This document shows positions 1 to 9,762 of a stretch of DNA of 64,000 nucleotides, in pieces (the stretch's first letter is position 1; every line of letters begins with the position of its first letter). Under the pieces are notes generated by a model. The model saw only the letters and a program-made list of their open reading frames with translations, ran no database searches and was not told where the DNA came from. The position numbers and the translations under genes were made by a program. This stretch comes from Candidatus Nomurabacteria bacterium (GTDB taxonomy: Bacteria > Patescibacteriota > Saccharimonadia > Saccharimonadales > UBA7683): contig JACKGS010000001.1 of assembly GCA_020631865.1 (NCBI GenBank), forward strand, positions 186,001 through 250,000, in the 5' to 3' direction.

Positions 1-738
1 ACATTTGGCTCTTCTTTTTGGACAATTGATGCCAAGATCACGGCCTGATTAAAAGATAAGCCTTGTTTTTTAACCCACTTTTTATTTCATTGCTAACTTT
101 ACTTTGAAAGTTTTTTCGCGATCTGTAAATACAACTCCTCAGCTGTACTACTGGGTTCAATAATATAAGTATCCGGAAACAAGTAACCTCTAACGCGCTA
201 GAACTGTCTAACCCCTCGAGAAGCTCTTGCTCTCTCAACTTATCTTCCGCTGATCTAATATCTGCAGAGCTATAACCGTACTTTTTTAATGTCTCGACGA
301 TCTGATCATATCTTAGCCCAGGCGCTATCAATATACGCTTCGTTACAACATCACCCCAGAGATCACAGAAATCATCTGTCCAACCGACATATTAGCTGAC
401 AACCTGTATGAACCCGCCTTTGAGATTTGCTATCAGGATTCAACTTCATATATAGACCAAATGCAAAGGAACTTCTTATCAGATCCGCTGATTCTAACTT
501 CTGAGCAATAGACACAGTACTTGAGCCCTCGGCTCAATTTCAACAACTTGGTATTTTTCGACACTACTTTTAGGTGAGATAGATTTTTTGTACCAAACAA
601 AACTACTCGTCAATAAAATACTTAAAACCAACAAGAATGCTATGAAAAATATCTGATAGACCTTGCTCTGGTCTTAATCTTTGCATTTTTTTTTAGAGTA
701 ACATCATGCTCAGAACGGATAGTATGCTCTTCAATATT
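1..738 (-). pseudogene. mltG: Endolytic murein transglycosylase MltG, frameshifted and cut by window edge
   Basis: Translating the minus strand in all three frames recovers an MltG/YceG protein in pieces: a cytosolic N-terminus, one membrane segment (FLLVLSILLTSSFVWY), then segments reading IAPGLRYDQIVETLKKYGY, EGYLFPDTYIIEPSS and VILASIVQKEEPN. The last two match the family's EGYLFPDTY and ASIVEKE motifs. The pieces lie in order but need at least four frame changes, and the C-terminal third lies beyond position 1. MltG cleaves nascent glycan strands at the inner membrane. It follows ruvX directly, a common arrangement. So many single-base indels in 740 bases beside a contig or window edge suggests consensus error as much as true decay. 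No clear start codon survives. Confidence 0.8.
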
Positions 739-742
739 ATTA

Positions 743-1159
743 CTACGCAGGAGTAAAGTTTGGGTGTGACTTTATGAAATCATCTAGTATATATGTCGCC
801 GCTAACGAATCTATATCACCTTTGCTAAAAGGCTTACCTCGTTTGGATAATTCAGCTTCGGCTTTTACGGATGTCAATGATTCATCCTGCCAGTAAATTG
901 GGATATGGCCTGGGAGATTCAATAAACCAACAATCTTTTCTACCCTGGCCGTCTGGTCCGTTGCCTCACCGGCTTGATTTCTGGGATATCCAATGATAAT
1001 TGCAGAAACTTTTTGTTTGCTTAAAATATCCATCAATTCTGCGCCAACGCCACTACTGGCATGCAGAGTAGTCAGTGGAGCTGGGAAAGGTGCGCTACTA
1101 TCACAAATAGACACACCTATTCTTTTATCACCAATATCTAATGCTATATAAGAACTCAT
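743..1159 (-). CDS. ruvX: RuvX/YqgF family Holliday junction resolvase-like nuclease
   Basis: A 138-residue protein of the usual RuvX length. The N-terminus reads YIALDIGDKRIGVSICD, the RNase H-fold start with the first acidic residue. GYPRNQAGEATDQTARV in the middle and DESLTSVKAEAEL later match the family's GLP-N and DE-x-LTS-x-EA blocks. The family acts in pre-16S rRNA 5'-end maturation and was proposed as a Holliday junction resolvase. It lies 6 bases downstream of the 1166-2812 membrane protein and directly before mltG, so it is probably part of one transcript from the actin-like gene onward. Confidence 0.9.
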   Translation of the reverse strand: MSSYIALDIGDKRIGVSICDSSAPFPAPLTTLHASSGVGAELMDILSKQKVSAIIIGYPRNQAGEATDQTARVEKIVGLLNLPGHIPIYWQDESLTSVKAEAELSKRGKPFSKGDIDSLAATYILDDFIKSHPNFTPA

Positions 1160-1165
1160 CTTGTA

Positions 1166-2812
1166 TTAGTTGCTTAGGCTATTCTTATCAACATCTAAAT
1201 TAATGTGTATCCTCGAGGCGTCTGGTGCTCTTCTTGCCCAAAACGGCGATAAGTTAATATCTGACCCCTTAACTCCAGGTAGGTTTTGAATATAGGAACG
1301 CATTTCTCCAAACTTCTTTCCGGCAAGCTCCTTCTTAATTGCTTCTAAATCAAATTGCGGTCCATATTGCCCGGTAGTACTAATTTTGTACATGGCTGTC
1401 CGCCCTGAAACACTTTGCTTTTCAAAACGAACATTATCAAGACCATTATTATAAACCCTTTGCTGATCTTTATTTGTCATCTGTGTTGCTATAAAAGAGT
1501 CAAGAGAAGCTCCCAGATCATTTTTAGCTACCGCAAGAATACTATAGCTAACCTGCATGGTGAGCTTACCCTCATTTGCCTCTTGATTTACTGCTGGCTC
1601 ACTAGTTGGTTCTCCGAAAGATGAGATAAATGAGTCTTCTAAAATTATGATATCAGTACGCCCAAATGCCTGCTTGAGATCATTTTTAACTGTAGAAGTA
1701 TCTTGCTGATTAATCTGTTCTTTGGCTTTATCTATATCCGTCTGCGAGATCACCTTTACAACCCTACTTGTTCCACCTGACATTTGCGTACCCTTTGCAG
1801 TAACAGATGAATTACCTGCAACAGTGAAGTTTCGGGGGGAAAGATTAAACTGATCGCCATTCTGAGAAGCTACAACTGCTACCGTATCCGACAAAACACA
1901 ACCCGGACCCAAATCATCTAGGGTAGCCGTTTCTTGTGTTATAAAACTCTTATCCCCCGACGATACTGCCGTTCCAGACGGAATTGTAAGCCCAAATGTA
2001 GATGGACTACATGTGGCAGAAATTGTAACTTGACCGGATGCTTTTGTACCTAAATCTTGTTGTCCAGTTGCCTGAAAAGTCTGGCTTACCGTCTTTTTTG
2101 ATTCTTGTATAAGCGCCCTGAGTATATTAGATGATGGGTCAGACTGAGCGATATTAGCATCTAGTTTTGCATCAAAGACAACATCAACTGGCGTAGTTTC
2201 TGCGCGAACAACTATCTTGGCTTTAGTGCGCCCAAAAACCAGCACTAACACTAGCAGAAGTAGGCATATAATGCCTCCGCCCATCAAAAGTTTTTTTCTA
2301 AAATTGTCAAAATTAGGTATTGAGTTATGTTTATTATCTTTATTCTTCTTTTTATCGCTCTCTTCTGTCTCACCACTATCAGGAGAGTTTAATGATTCAA
2401 TCTCTTCACCACTCAACTCTAACTCATCACCATCTTCCCTGAGGTTCACATGGTTCGGACGGTCTTCGATATCGCTTAATTTATCACTTACTTCAACTTC
2501 GTCTTCATCATTCACTATTTCAGCATTTTTATCATCTGTTATCAATACAGGCTTAGACTGAAGGTTTTTTGCAATATGAATATTTAAACCTCCAGCAAGA
2601 GCAGTTAGAGCCTGGTTACTGGTAACGATAACCGGTTTTTTACCCATAGAATCTGCTGCTCTTTTTAAGAGCTTTAGATTAACTACACTTTGGAGCACCG
2701 CACTACCTTTTGGTGGTACAAGTGCAATAATTTTTTCTGGACTAGATTTAATTCTATCAATTATTGAAGTAATATCATCTTCTACATCTATATATATGGT
2801 GTCTTTTTTCAT
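1166..2812 (-). CDS. Membrane protein with cytosolic N-domain and large extracytoplasmic domain (PilM-like partner)
   Basis: A 548-residue protein with no family I can name with certainty. Residues 1-90 form a compact alpha/beta domain (IALVPPKGSAVLQSVVNLK, then PVIVTSNQALTALAGG). Residues about 95-165 are acidic and disordered. One membrane segment lies near 176-195 (GGIICLLLLVLVLVFG). The remaining ~350 residues should lie outside and contain a region resembling Baseplate-J-like proteins often annotated in CPR genomes (IPSGTAVSSGDKSFIT). Its last base overlaps the PilM/FtsA-like gene by one nucleotide, implying translational coupling and a joint envelope role, perhaps as the membrane partner of the actin-like ATPase in a type IV pilus or secretion platform. 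That role is inferred from context. Confidence 0.6.
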   Translation of the reverse strand: MKKDTIYIDVEDDITSIIDRIKSSPEKIIALVPPKGSAVLQSVVNLKLLKRAADSMGKKPVIVTSNQALTALAGGLNIHIAKNLQSKPVLITDDKNAEIVNDEDEVEVSDKLSDIEDRPNHVNLREDGDELELSGEEIESLNSPDSGETEESDKKKNKDNKHNSIPNFDNFRKKLLMGGGIICLLLLVLVLVFGRTKAKIVVRAETTPVDVVFDAKLDANIAQSDPSSNILRALIQESKKTVSQTFQATGQQDLGTKASGQVTISATCSPSTFGLTIPSGTAVSSGDKSFITQETATLDDLGPGCVLSDTVAVVASQNGDQFNLSPRNFTVAGNSSVTAKGTQMSGGTSRVVKVISQTDIDKAKEQINQQDTSTVKNDLKQAFGRTDIIILEDSFISSFGEPTSEPAVNQEANEGKLTMQVSYSILAVAKNDLGASLDSFIATQMTNKDQQRVYNNGLDNVRFEKQSVSGRTAMYKISTTGQYGPQFDLEAIKKELAGKKFGEMRSYIQNLPGVKGSDINLSPFWARRAPDASRIHINLDVDKNSLSN

Positions 2813-4089
2813 TAGATACTCAGTATTTTATTAAATTTTTCTTTAATCTTTGCAGAGGTATCCTCGCTATCAATTAGTGTATCATAGCCAACCCGAAGCA
2901 AACCAAGTGCAGTTATTAATGTATGGTCATTTACCTTACCGGTGTTATCTTCCATATCAGAGACTTGGTCTGGATCGATAAGCTCAATGATTGGCTTCCG
3001 AGTAAATGGCAAATCTTTATACCAATTTTGCTTTTTTAGCTCTTCAGTTAAAAGCGCCAAACTTGCGCCGCCGCCACATAGATATATTTTGCTAGGCAAG
3101 TGATCGACATTTGTAAATTCACTAAGCGCCAATTCAACACCGTCTATCCAAACCTCAAGGGTTCTTTTTAATGCATCCGTTGCGCGTGCCTCGGTATCTT
3201 CATCTAGCGTGTCGGTTTTGATATCTAGTTTTACTTTTTCCGCATCTTTAAAATCAAGATCCAACTCGCTTGATATAGATTTAGTGAAGGCTCGACCACC
3301 TATTCCAAACATCTTTGTTCCTTGCACTCCACCATCATCAACTACTGCTATATCAGTTGTTCCACCCCCGACATCAATTAGAATTGCCGTGAAGTTACTT
3401 GAAGCATCTGCGCCAATTAAGCTTCTGGAAACTGCAAATGGCTCCGCAGCAACTGCCAATAAATCCAGATCCAGCTCGGTAGCCGTTCGCTCTAATGCAC
3501 CGATATGTACCATTGGAGCAAAGGCCGTATAAAGCTGTATTACGACCTCTTTACCCTGAAACCCAATTGGATTACTGACTTTATAGGTATCGATATGCAT
3601 AGCGACAATAGCACTATTTACTAATTTTACTTCAACATCTTTTTTGCCAGTCTCTAACTCTAGTTGCTTCTGGGCTCTTTCTAAAGTCTTTGCTTGAGCA
3701 CGATCAATAATTAACTCAATCTCAGCTCCATCTAATGCTTTTTCTGGATTTGGTCTACGATACTTTACTGTAGTAGTAATACCCTTAACAAGCTCACCAG
3801 CAATTCCAATAACCGCCTGTCTTGGGCTAACACCCGCCATATCTTCAGCTTGCGTTAAAGCCTTGTTACAATTAGCCACCACTCCGGCAATATCAGAAAT
3901 CGCACCAGATTGCATATCGCTCAAAGACTGATGAGCTCTGCCAACTCCAATAACCTCTAGCTCATCTCCGTTGACCCTAGCAATTAATGCCTTTACAAAT
4001 TCCGTACCAATATCAAGACCCACTATTAACTGATCTGACTTTTTGCTTAGTGGCAATCTGTTGGTTACATTCTTTAGTTTATCAAGCAT
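2812..4089 (-). CDS. PilM/FtsA-like actin-fold ATPase
   Basis: A 425-residue actin-family ATPase. Phosphate-1 motif IVGLDIGTEFVKALI is at 22-36, phosphate-2 DVGGGTTDIAVV near 239-250, and the adenosine motif YLCGGGASLALL near 336. An SHS2-like insertion between them makes it FtsA/PilM-type rather than MreB or DnaK. PilM anchors the inner-membrane alignment complex of type IV pili; FtsA tethers FtsZ. No FtsA-like C-terminal amphipathic helix is obvious, and the next gene encodes a bitopic membrane protein, so PilM is favoured. The start ATG gives a basic N-terminus (MLDKLKNVTNRLPLSKK). Confidence 0.75.
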   Translation of the reverse strand: MLDKLKNVTNRLPLSKKSDQLIVGLDIGTEFVKALIARVNGDELEVIGVGRAHQSLSDMQSGAISDIAGVVANCNKALTQAEDMAGVSPRQAVIGIAGELVKGITTTVKYRRPNPEKALDGAEIELIIDRAQAKTLERAQKQLELETGKKDVEVKLVNSAIVAMHIDTYKVSNPIGFQGKEVVIQLYTAFAPMVHIGALERTATELDLDLLAVAAEPFAVSRSLIGADASSNFTAILIDVGGGTTDIAVVDDGGVQGTKMFGIGGRAFTKSISSELDLDFKDAEKVKLDIKTDTLDEDTEARATDALKRTLEVWIDGVELALSEFTNVDHLPSKIYLCGGGASLALLTEELKKQNWYKDLPFTRKPIIELIDPDQVSDMEDNTGKVNDHTLITALGLLRVGYDTLIDSEDTSAKIKEKFNKILSI

Positions 4090-4207
4090 AATCAGATTAA
4101 TTATACTACATCTAGTACTGAAACAAAGTTGATCTTAGCAAAAAAACAAAAAGTTTTTGTAATTTGCAAGATTCTACGGCTCTATTGCATAGATTAGTCT
4201 TGTAATA

Positions 4208-6106
4208 CTACTGAAGTACGGCTTTTATGCGTCGAATACCAGCACTTGAAGATTCTTCTTTTACAATCTTAAATTTTTTTCCGTCTTCGAATAATTCCAC
4301 GGTATGATCCACGTGCGGTCCACCGCAAATCTCAAAACTAAATGGACGTTCGTCTGGATCAGATGCTGGATCCTTCATAGAATAAACCTTAACAGTATCT
4401 CCATATCTATCGCCAAACTGACCAAGTGCACCGAGTGGACCAGTAGCCTCTTCAGTTGGAAATTCAGCAAAAGAGATTTGCAAATCTTTTGCAATTTCAC
4501 TATTTACTATTTCTTCTATTTTTTCTAGCTGATCTTTAGTTACTTTTTCTGGATGAGAGAAGTCAAATCTTAAGCGTTCTTCGGTTATATTACTGCCTCG
4601 TTGCACTACGTGGTCACCAAGAACGTCTCGAAGGGCCTGGTACATCAAATGCGTGGCAGTATGGTATTTTTTATGCTGTATTGTCTGTCCGCCTAATCCG
4701 CCCTTAAACGTACCCTTGGTGGCTGTCTGACTACGCTCTCGCTGTTCTTTCATCTTAGCGTCAAACTGCTCACGCCAGTTTTCTGGAACAGCGATATCTT
4801 GCCGATAAGCCTCTTCAATACTCAGCTCAACTGGAAAACCGAAGGTATCATACAGCTTAAATAGTTCTTCACCAGTCAAGCCGTCTGATTTAAGTTTCCC
4901 AAGTTCACGAATACCCTTACGGAGTGTCTGCTTAAAAGCCTTCTCTTCTTTTATCAAAACTGCAATGACTTCATCTCTTTTTTCAGCAACTTCAGGGAAA
5001 TCATCATGATAGATATCGGCAATTACCGGCACAATCTCTTCCATAAAATTCTGCTCGATACCAAGTTCAAAAGCAAAGCGGATAGCTCGGCGAAGCAGAC
5101 GCCTCATAACGTAACCCTGCTCTTTATTACTTGGAACAACACCGTCAACCGCTAGCCAAGTTGCACCTTTAACGTGATCAGCAATAACACGCATAGCATT
5201 AGTGTTACTTTCATACTTTTTGCCACTGATAGCTTCGAGCTTTTCTATAATTGGCCAAAATAGACTGATTTTATATACATCGGGGCTATCAATAACCGCT
5301 GCAGCAATACGCTCTAATCCGGAGCCATGATCAATATTCGGAAATTCCATTGCCTCGAATTGGCTTTCGGATATCTTTTTATACCCCATGAATACGTTGT
5401 TGCCGATCTCAAAAAAACGTGGCGAATCACTTGCTGGATGCGCCTTACCCCATTTTGCCTCATCATGAAACTCTTCGCCAAAATCAAAAAACATCTCAGA
5501 ATCAGGACCACACGGATCGCCAATAAGCGTGCTATCTTCATTTCCATTGCGTGCCCACCAGTTTTCTTTGCCGTCATACAAGAATATACGACCACCTTGC
5601 ATACCTAACTTATCACCGTTTTCAGCAGAGCCAAGTTCAATAACCTTTGCCTCAACGCCACGTTTTGCAAACTCATTTTGCCACAAGTCAATTGCACTAT
5701 CGTCTCTTTCGATAGAATACATCTTATTGCCCACATAACAAGAAACGTAAACTCTATTTGGGTCCAATCCAACAACATCAAACAAAAACTCTGCAATCCA
5801 TGGAATCTGCTCTTCTTTAAAGTAATCCCCGAGACTCCAGTTACCAAGCATTTCAAATGTTGTAGTATGAGATTCATCTCCAACCTCTTCAATATCTTGC
5901 ACCCTTAAGCAAACTTGGCTATTTACTAACCTTTTCCCACCAGGATGTTCTTCACCAAGTAGATACGGAATCATCGGCTGCATACCAGACCCAGTAAATA
6001 GTGTGGTTGGATCATTATACGGAACCAACAAGGCCCTTGGAACCACCTTATGCCCTCTGGATTCAAAGAATTCTAAATACCTTCGGCGAATTTCCTGTGC
6101 TGTCAT
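4208..6106 (-). CDS. alaS: Alanyl-tRNA synthetase, short form lacking the C-Ala region
   Basis: 632 residues, against about 875 in E. coli. Class II motif 1 and the catalytic core start at TAQEIRRRYLEFFESRGH and continue with TTLFTGSGMQPMIPYL and TTFEMLGNWSLGDYF. The editing domain carries zinc-type motifs HTATHLMYQ and CGGPHVDHT. The protein ends at the end of the editing domain (SSAGIRRIKAVLQ), so the DHHA1/C-Ala domain is absent. It charges tRNA-Ala and edits Ser/Gly mischarging; C-Ala normally helps tRNA binding. The frame is intact and the end is clean, so the shortness looks genuine. Confidence 0.95.
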   Translation of the reverse strand: MTAQEIRRRYLEFFESRGHKVVPRALLVPYNDPTTLFTGSGMQPMIPYLLGEEHPGGKRLVNSQVCLRVQDIEEVGDESHTTTFEMLGNWSLGDYFKEEQIPWIAEFLFDVVGLDPNRVYVSCYVGNKMYSIERDDSAIDLWQNEFAKRGVEAKVIELGSAENGDKLGMQGGRIFLYDGKENWWARNGNEDSTLIGDPCGPDSEMFFDFGEEFHDEAKWGKAHPASDSPRFFEIGNNVFMGYKKISESQFEAMEFPNIDHGSGLERIAAAVIDSPDVYKISLFWPIIEKLEAISGKKYESNTNAMRVIADHVKGATWLAVDGVVPSNKEQGYVMRRLLRRAIRFAFELGIEQNFMEEIVPVIADIYHDDFPEVAEKRDEVIAVLIKEEKAFKQTLRKGIRELGKLKSDGLTGEELFKLYDTFGFPVELSIEEAYRQDIAVPENWREQFDAKMKEQRERSQTATKGTFKGGLGGQTIQHKKYHTATHLMYQALRDVLGDHVVQRGSNITEERLRFDFSHPEKVTKDQLEKIEEIVNSEIAKDLQISFAEFPTEEATGPLGALGQFGDRYGDTVKVYSMKDPASDPDERPFSFEICGGPHVDHTVELFEDGKKFKIVKEESSSAGIRRIKAVLQ

Positions 6107-6178
6107 GACAGTATTATAACAGATGAATGTTGTATATAGTTCTATTTTTTTATATAGCTAGCCTCCTACTTAAGATCG

Positions 6179-6805
6179 CTAAGGCCTATAAGGAGAGCTA
6201 TACATAGTTGCCCTAGTATTTTTTGAAAAATCATTACCTTGACAGGCCATAACTGCACCCTCTGTTCGGTAATAGTCCATTACTTTATCTTTAGGTATCA
6301 TATCTTTCAGTTTAATTTTTCCACTGCTAAGATCGGCTTCAGATGGATGGTTCTTATTAAAGTACTCTGCTGAATATTTACCATTAAGTGCTATTAACTT
6401 TCGTTGATAATACAAACATCTATAAAATACCTTCACCCCAGCACCACAGTCTTTTTTGTCTTGTATAGTAGTACCCCTACATTGATTAGTTGGGGCATAA
6501 TGTTCATTAAATGCTCCACTTTGCTCATCTTTAATCCTGCTCTCTTCCGATACTGGTGGCTTCAATACATCACCAACCTGCGGAGCTTTAAACGATTGCT
6601 GTTGCTTATCTTCAATTGATCCCGGTTTCGGGGCCTGCACAGGAGCGGCAAAACTCTTCGAGACCAACCACCCGCCAACAAATGCAATTAAAATTACTAT
6701 CGGAAGAACTCTTTTAAGATTTACTTCTTTTTGTGACTTTAAACCACCACTTCCAGCTTTAGTCGAAAATTTTCCAGCTTCATCTCTTATTTGTTTTTTT
6801 GTCAT
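6179..6805 (-). CDS. Single-pass membrane protein, unknown function
   Basis: 208 residues, not recognised. A basic N-terminus (MTKKQIRDEAGKFSTKAGSGG) is followed by one membrane segment at about 32-52 (VLPIVILIAFVGGWLVSKSFAA). The outside portion begins with a Pro/Lys/Gln-rich linker, then a region with paired cysteines (TNQCRGTTIQDKKDCG, FYRCLYYQ, VMACQGND) suggesting disulphides. No catalytic motif is visible. A good ribosome binding site (aggaaaaat) precedes the ATG at 6805. It stands between alaS and mnmA with spacers of 70-110 bases and is probably transcribed alone. Confidence 0.6.
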   Translation of the reverse strand: MTKKQIRDEAGKFSTKAGSGGLKSQKEVNLKRVLPIVILIAFVGGWLVSKSFAAPVQAPKPGSIEDKQQQSFKAPQVGDVLKPPVSEESRIKDEQSGAFNEHYAPTNQCRGTTIQDKKDCGAGVKVFYRCLYYQRKLIALNGKYSAEYFNKNHPSEADLSSGKIKLKDMIPKDKVMDYYRTEGAVMACQGNDFSKNTRATMYSSPYRP

Positions 6806-6913
6806 ATTTTTCCTTTTTTAGTTACATAATCATTATAACTATATGAGATCCAAAAATACAATCTTATTTTATAGTAGTAAATTTACTATATATAATTCAT
6901 GCGTAAAATGACG

Positions 6914-7993
6914 CTAAAGCATCACCCCGCCACCAATACATATATCACCAGCATAAAATACTGCAGATTGACCTGGTGTAAGTGCTCGAATCTCATCTTC
7001 TAAAACAACTTCTGCTACGTCAGAATTTTTCATATTAATTTTACAAGCAATTAATGATGCTCCGTGTCGTATTCGTACTTCCACATCAGAATTTAATTTT
7101 AAATCATAGCTAACTTTATTAATCCAATGCAAATTACTAATACTAAAAGTTTTTTGCCACAGATCTTTATCACCCAAATCAGTGGTAACATACACTTCGT
7201 TTTTACTCATATCCTTTCCGACAACATAATATGGCATGCCACCTCCTACATTTAGCCCGCGTCTCTGCCCAATTGTGTAAAAAATTGCCCCTTCGTGTGT
7301 TCCGATTATGTTGCCGGATTCTTTTTCAATAATTTTTCCAGGTTTTGTCTCTATAAAATTTTGCAAAAACTCTTTTATTCCTACTTCTCCCACAAAACAA
7401 ATGCCGACTGAATCTTTCTTCTCGGCAGTAATCAAACCGAGCTCCTTGGCCTTTTTTCGTACCTCCGGCTTAGTCATTTCACCCAGTGGGAACAGTGTTT
7501 TAGAAAGTGCCTCTTCAGTAATTCTGTACAAAAAATAAGTTTGATCCTTATTCTGGTCAACCGCTTGTAGTAATTGAAATTTATCTGAGCCATCTTCATA
7601 CCGTGATCTTAAAACTCTGGCATAATGTCCAGTGGCTATCATATCTGCGCCATCTTCTATTGCTGTGTCTAAAAATAATTTGAACTTAACTTCTTGGTTG
7701 CACATAATATCTGGGTTTGGAGTGATACCAGATTCATAACCTTCAATTAAATAATCTACCACTTTTTGTTTATACTCTTTTTGAAAATCATAAATCTTGA
7801 ATGGTATTCCAAGCTGAACCGCCACTCGCTTAGCATCAGCTAAATCTTCGCGCCAAGGGCATTTAAATCCAGGTATATCTTGCGCCCAGTTTTTCATAAA
7901 TACGCCAGTGACATCGTATCCCTGCTCTACCAATAGTGCTGCCGTTACCGAACTATCGACTCCACCACTCATGCCAACATAAACCTTGGTCAT
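6914..7993 (-). CDS. mnmA: tRNA-specific 2-thiouridylase MnmA
   Basis: 359 residues, full length. PP-loop SGGVDSSVTAALL is at 9-21. The catalytic cysteine pair is in NPDIMCNQEVKF (about 100) and VGICFVGE (about 199), with GHYAR and DQTYFLYRI between. MnmA adenylates U34 and inserts sulphur in tRNA-Lys, -Glu and -Gln using persulphide relayed from a cysteine desulphurase. The iscS-like gene lies two genes upstream on the same strand, giving the sulphur donor. The start overlaps the stop of the YdcF-like gene by 4 bases. Confidence 0.95.
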   Translation of the reverse strand: MTKVYVGMSGGVDSSVTAALLVEQGYDVTGVFMKNWAQDIPGFKCPWREDLADAKRVAVQLGIPFKIYDFQKEYKQKVVDYLIEGYESGITPNPDIMCNQEVKFKLFLDTAIEDGADMIATGHYARVLRSRYEDGSDKFQLLQAVDQNKDQTYFLYRITEEALSKTLFPLGEMTKPEVRKKAKELGLITAEKKDSVGICFVGEVGIKEFLQNFIETKPGKIIEKESGNIIGTHEGAIFYTIGQRRGLNVGGGMPYYVVGKDMSKNEVYVTTDLGDKDLWQKTFSISNLHWINKVSYDLKLNSDVEVRIRHGASLIACKINMKNSDVAEVVLEDEIRALTPGQSAVFYAGDICIGGGVML

Positions 7994-8556
7994 AAAGTCA
8001 TCCTTGAAAACAACAACTTAAGCGGTTCGGTGATCGATATCCACCAACCATACGGTGATAAAAACCAACTTTTGCGACCCCAGTATTTGTCTTTTGCTGG
8101 CGAATTTATAATCTTCATATCTGAATTTAATACTTTTTTAAATTCACGGTATACGCGACGCTGGTGGTAATCACTTGTAACAAGAATTACCGAGTTGGCA
8201 TTTTTAATAATCTCTTTGGTTTTATGCGCATTCTCTTTAGTATCCCTAGCAGCCTCATCTATATAGATTGCCGAAGGTGGAACGCCCCTAGAGGCGGCTA
8301 TAGACATCATAACCCTTGCGTTACTGGCACTCAATGGGTCAGCAGCAGCGCCAGAAAATATTAACTTTGGCGCCCATCCTTCTTGATATAAGGATATAGC
8401 GTGCATTGCCCTACCAGAAGTGTCACCGCCACTAACAGCTATAATCGCATCTACTTTTTGTAATTTATCACTAGTTGGCAAATATAGACTAATTGAAACA
8501 ATATATCCGATCATAATAATCGTGAGTAATATAATGAAAGTGATAAATTTTTTCAT
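7990..8556 (-). CDS. YdcF/SanA-like DUF218 membrane protein
   Basis: 188 residues. An N-terminal membrane anchor (about 5-25) is followed by the DUF218 fold: VDAIIAVSGGDTSGRAMHAI, LIFSGAAADPLSAS, SAIYIDEAARDTKENA and VILVTSDYHQRRVYREF. These match the conserved G-G-x(n)-R, D-x(3)-T-x-E-N and T-S-x(2)-H-x-R blocks. DUF218 proteins act at the cell envelope, some in lipid or peptidoglycan handling, but the biochemistry is poorly defined. It is translationally coupled to mnmA (4-base overlap) and lies 14 bases after iscS. Confidence 0.8.
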   Translation of the reverse strand: MKKFITFIILLTIIMIGYIVSISLYLPTSDKLQKVDAIIAVSGGDTSGRAMHAISLYQEGWAPKLIFSGAAADPLSASNARVMMSIAASRGVPPSAIYIDEAARDTKENAHKTKEIIKNANSVILVTSDYHQRRVYREFKKVLNSDMKIINSPAKDKYWGRKSWFLSPYGWWISITEPLKLLFSRMTL

Positions 8557-8570
8557 TTATGCTTATTATA

Positions 8571-9734
8571 TCAATCTTGATACTTACTTAATACTTCCGT
8601 GAGTATCTCGGCAGCTGCATGAACGTCATCTTCGGTTGTTTGCCTACCAAGCGTAATGCGTAAACTTGAACTAGCTCGATCAGTGTCAAGCCCCATAGCC
8701 ACTAGTACATGGCTAGGCTCATCATTACTGGCCGTGCAGGCACTTCCCGTTGCCACCATTAGCCCGGCATGATCTAATTGCATAGTCAGCAACTCACCAT
8801 CTGTATTAGGTATACAAAAGTTAATATTATTAGGAAGTCGGCGCTTGACATCACCATTCATAATAATTGCAGGAATGTTTTGCGATAGTCTTGCAAATAA
8901 AGTATTAGATAGACTTTTTATTCTTTGTGATTCTACTTTGCGTTCATTTTGAACTTTTTGCAACATAGTCGCAAATGCGATAATTGAAGCAACGTTTTCC
9001 GTACCACTCCTTAAGTTGAGCTCTTGTCCACCGCCTTCAATTAACGGAAGTAATTCTACGCTCTTATTAATATAGAGTGCGCCACTCTGTTTAGGTGCAT
9101 AAATCTTTCCTCCATTTACTGTCATCAGGTCTACGCAAAGTCGGGAGACATGAAGATCTAAATAATTTGAAGCCTGACATGCATCTGTGTGCAAATATAT
9201 CGGCAATGGATTACTATTAGCTGCTTTCTGAGCGCGCATAATACGTTGTTCGGCAATAAAACTTGCGATTTCTTTGATAGGCTGTATTGTACCCACTTCA
9301 TTATTAGCATACATAACGCTCACTAAGACAGTGTTATCATCAATCAACTCCTTTAAGTTGTTTAGGTCGATTATTCCATTCTGCTTTACTTTGGCTATCT
9401 TGCAGTCATAATTTTTAGCTGGTATCAAAACAGATTCATGCTCTATGCCCGATACAACAATATTACCTTGAGGAAACCTCCTCATAATACCGTGTACTGC
9501 TAAGTTGTTTGCCTCGGTACCACCAGCCGTAAATATAATCTCCTGATCTTTTGAGCCTAATACGCTTGCTATAGTTGCCCTGGCGCACTCGACAGCCTTA
9601 CGTACATCTCGAGCTGGCTGATAAATAGCCGAAGGATTATAAAACACATCAGTTAGATACGGCTCCATCGCTTTTTTTGCAATAATATCAACTGGGGTAG
9701 CCGCTGCATAGTCGAGATATATTGAATACTTCAT
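8571..9734 (-). CDS. iscS: Cysteine desulfurase (IscS/NifS family)
   Basis: 387 residues, a class-V PLP aminotransferase fold. YLDYAAATPVD opens the protein, IIFTAGGTEANNLAVHG binds PLP phosphate, HTDACQASNYLDL and LMTVNGGKIYAPKQSGAL carry the aspartate and the PLP lysine. The active cysteine is in MVATGSACTASNDEPSHVL. SGTENVASI is the standard block before it. It makes protein persulphide from cysteine for tRNA thiolation, and probably for Fe-S assembly. No iscU or sufBCD is visible here, so MnmA is the clear local client, sitting two genes downstream. Confidence 0.93.
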   Translation of the reverse strand: MKYSIYLDYAAATPVDIIAKKAMEPYLTDVFYNPSAIYQPARDVRKAVECARATIASVLGSKDQEIIFTAGGTEANNLAVHGIMRRFPQGNIVVSGIEHESVLIPAKNYDCKIAKVKQNGIIDLNNLKELIDDNTVLVSVMYANNEVGTIQPIKEIASFIAEQRIMRAQKAANSNPLPIYLHTDACQASNYLDLHVSRLCVDLMTVNGGKIYAPKQSGALYINKSVELLPLIEGGGQELNLRSGTENVASIIAFATMLQKVQNERKVESQRIKSLSNTLFARLSQNIPAIIMNGDVKRRLPNNINFCIPNTDGELLTMQLDHAGLMVATGSACTASNDEPSHVLVAMGLDTDRASSSLRITLGRQTTEDDVHAAAEILTEVLSKYQD

Positions 9735-9762
9735 CTGTTACACTATAGCAATTTTTATCAAT

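Noticed and set aside
4304..5908. Several open frames inside alaS on both strands
   Set aside because: All lie within the intact alaS frame and have no family motifs.
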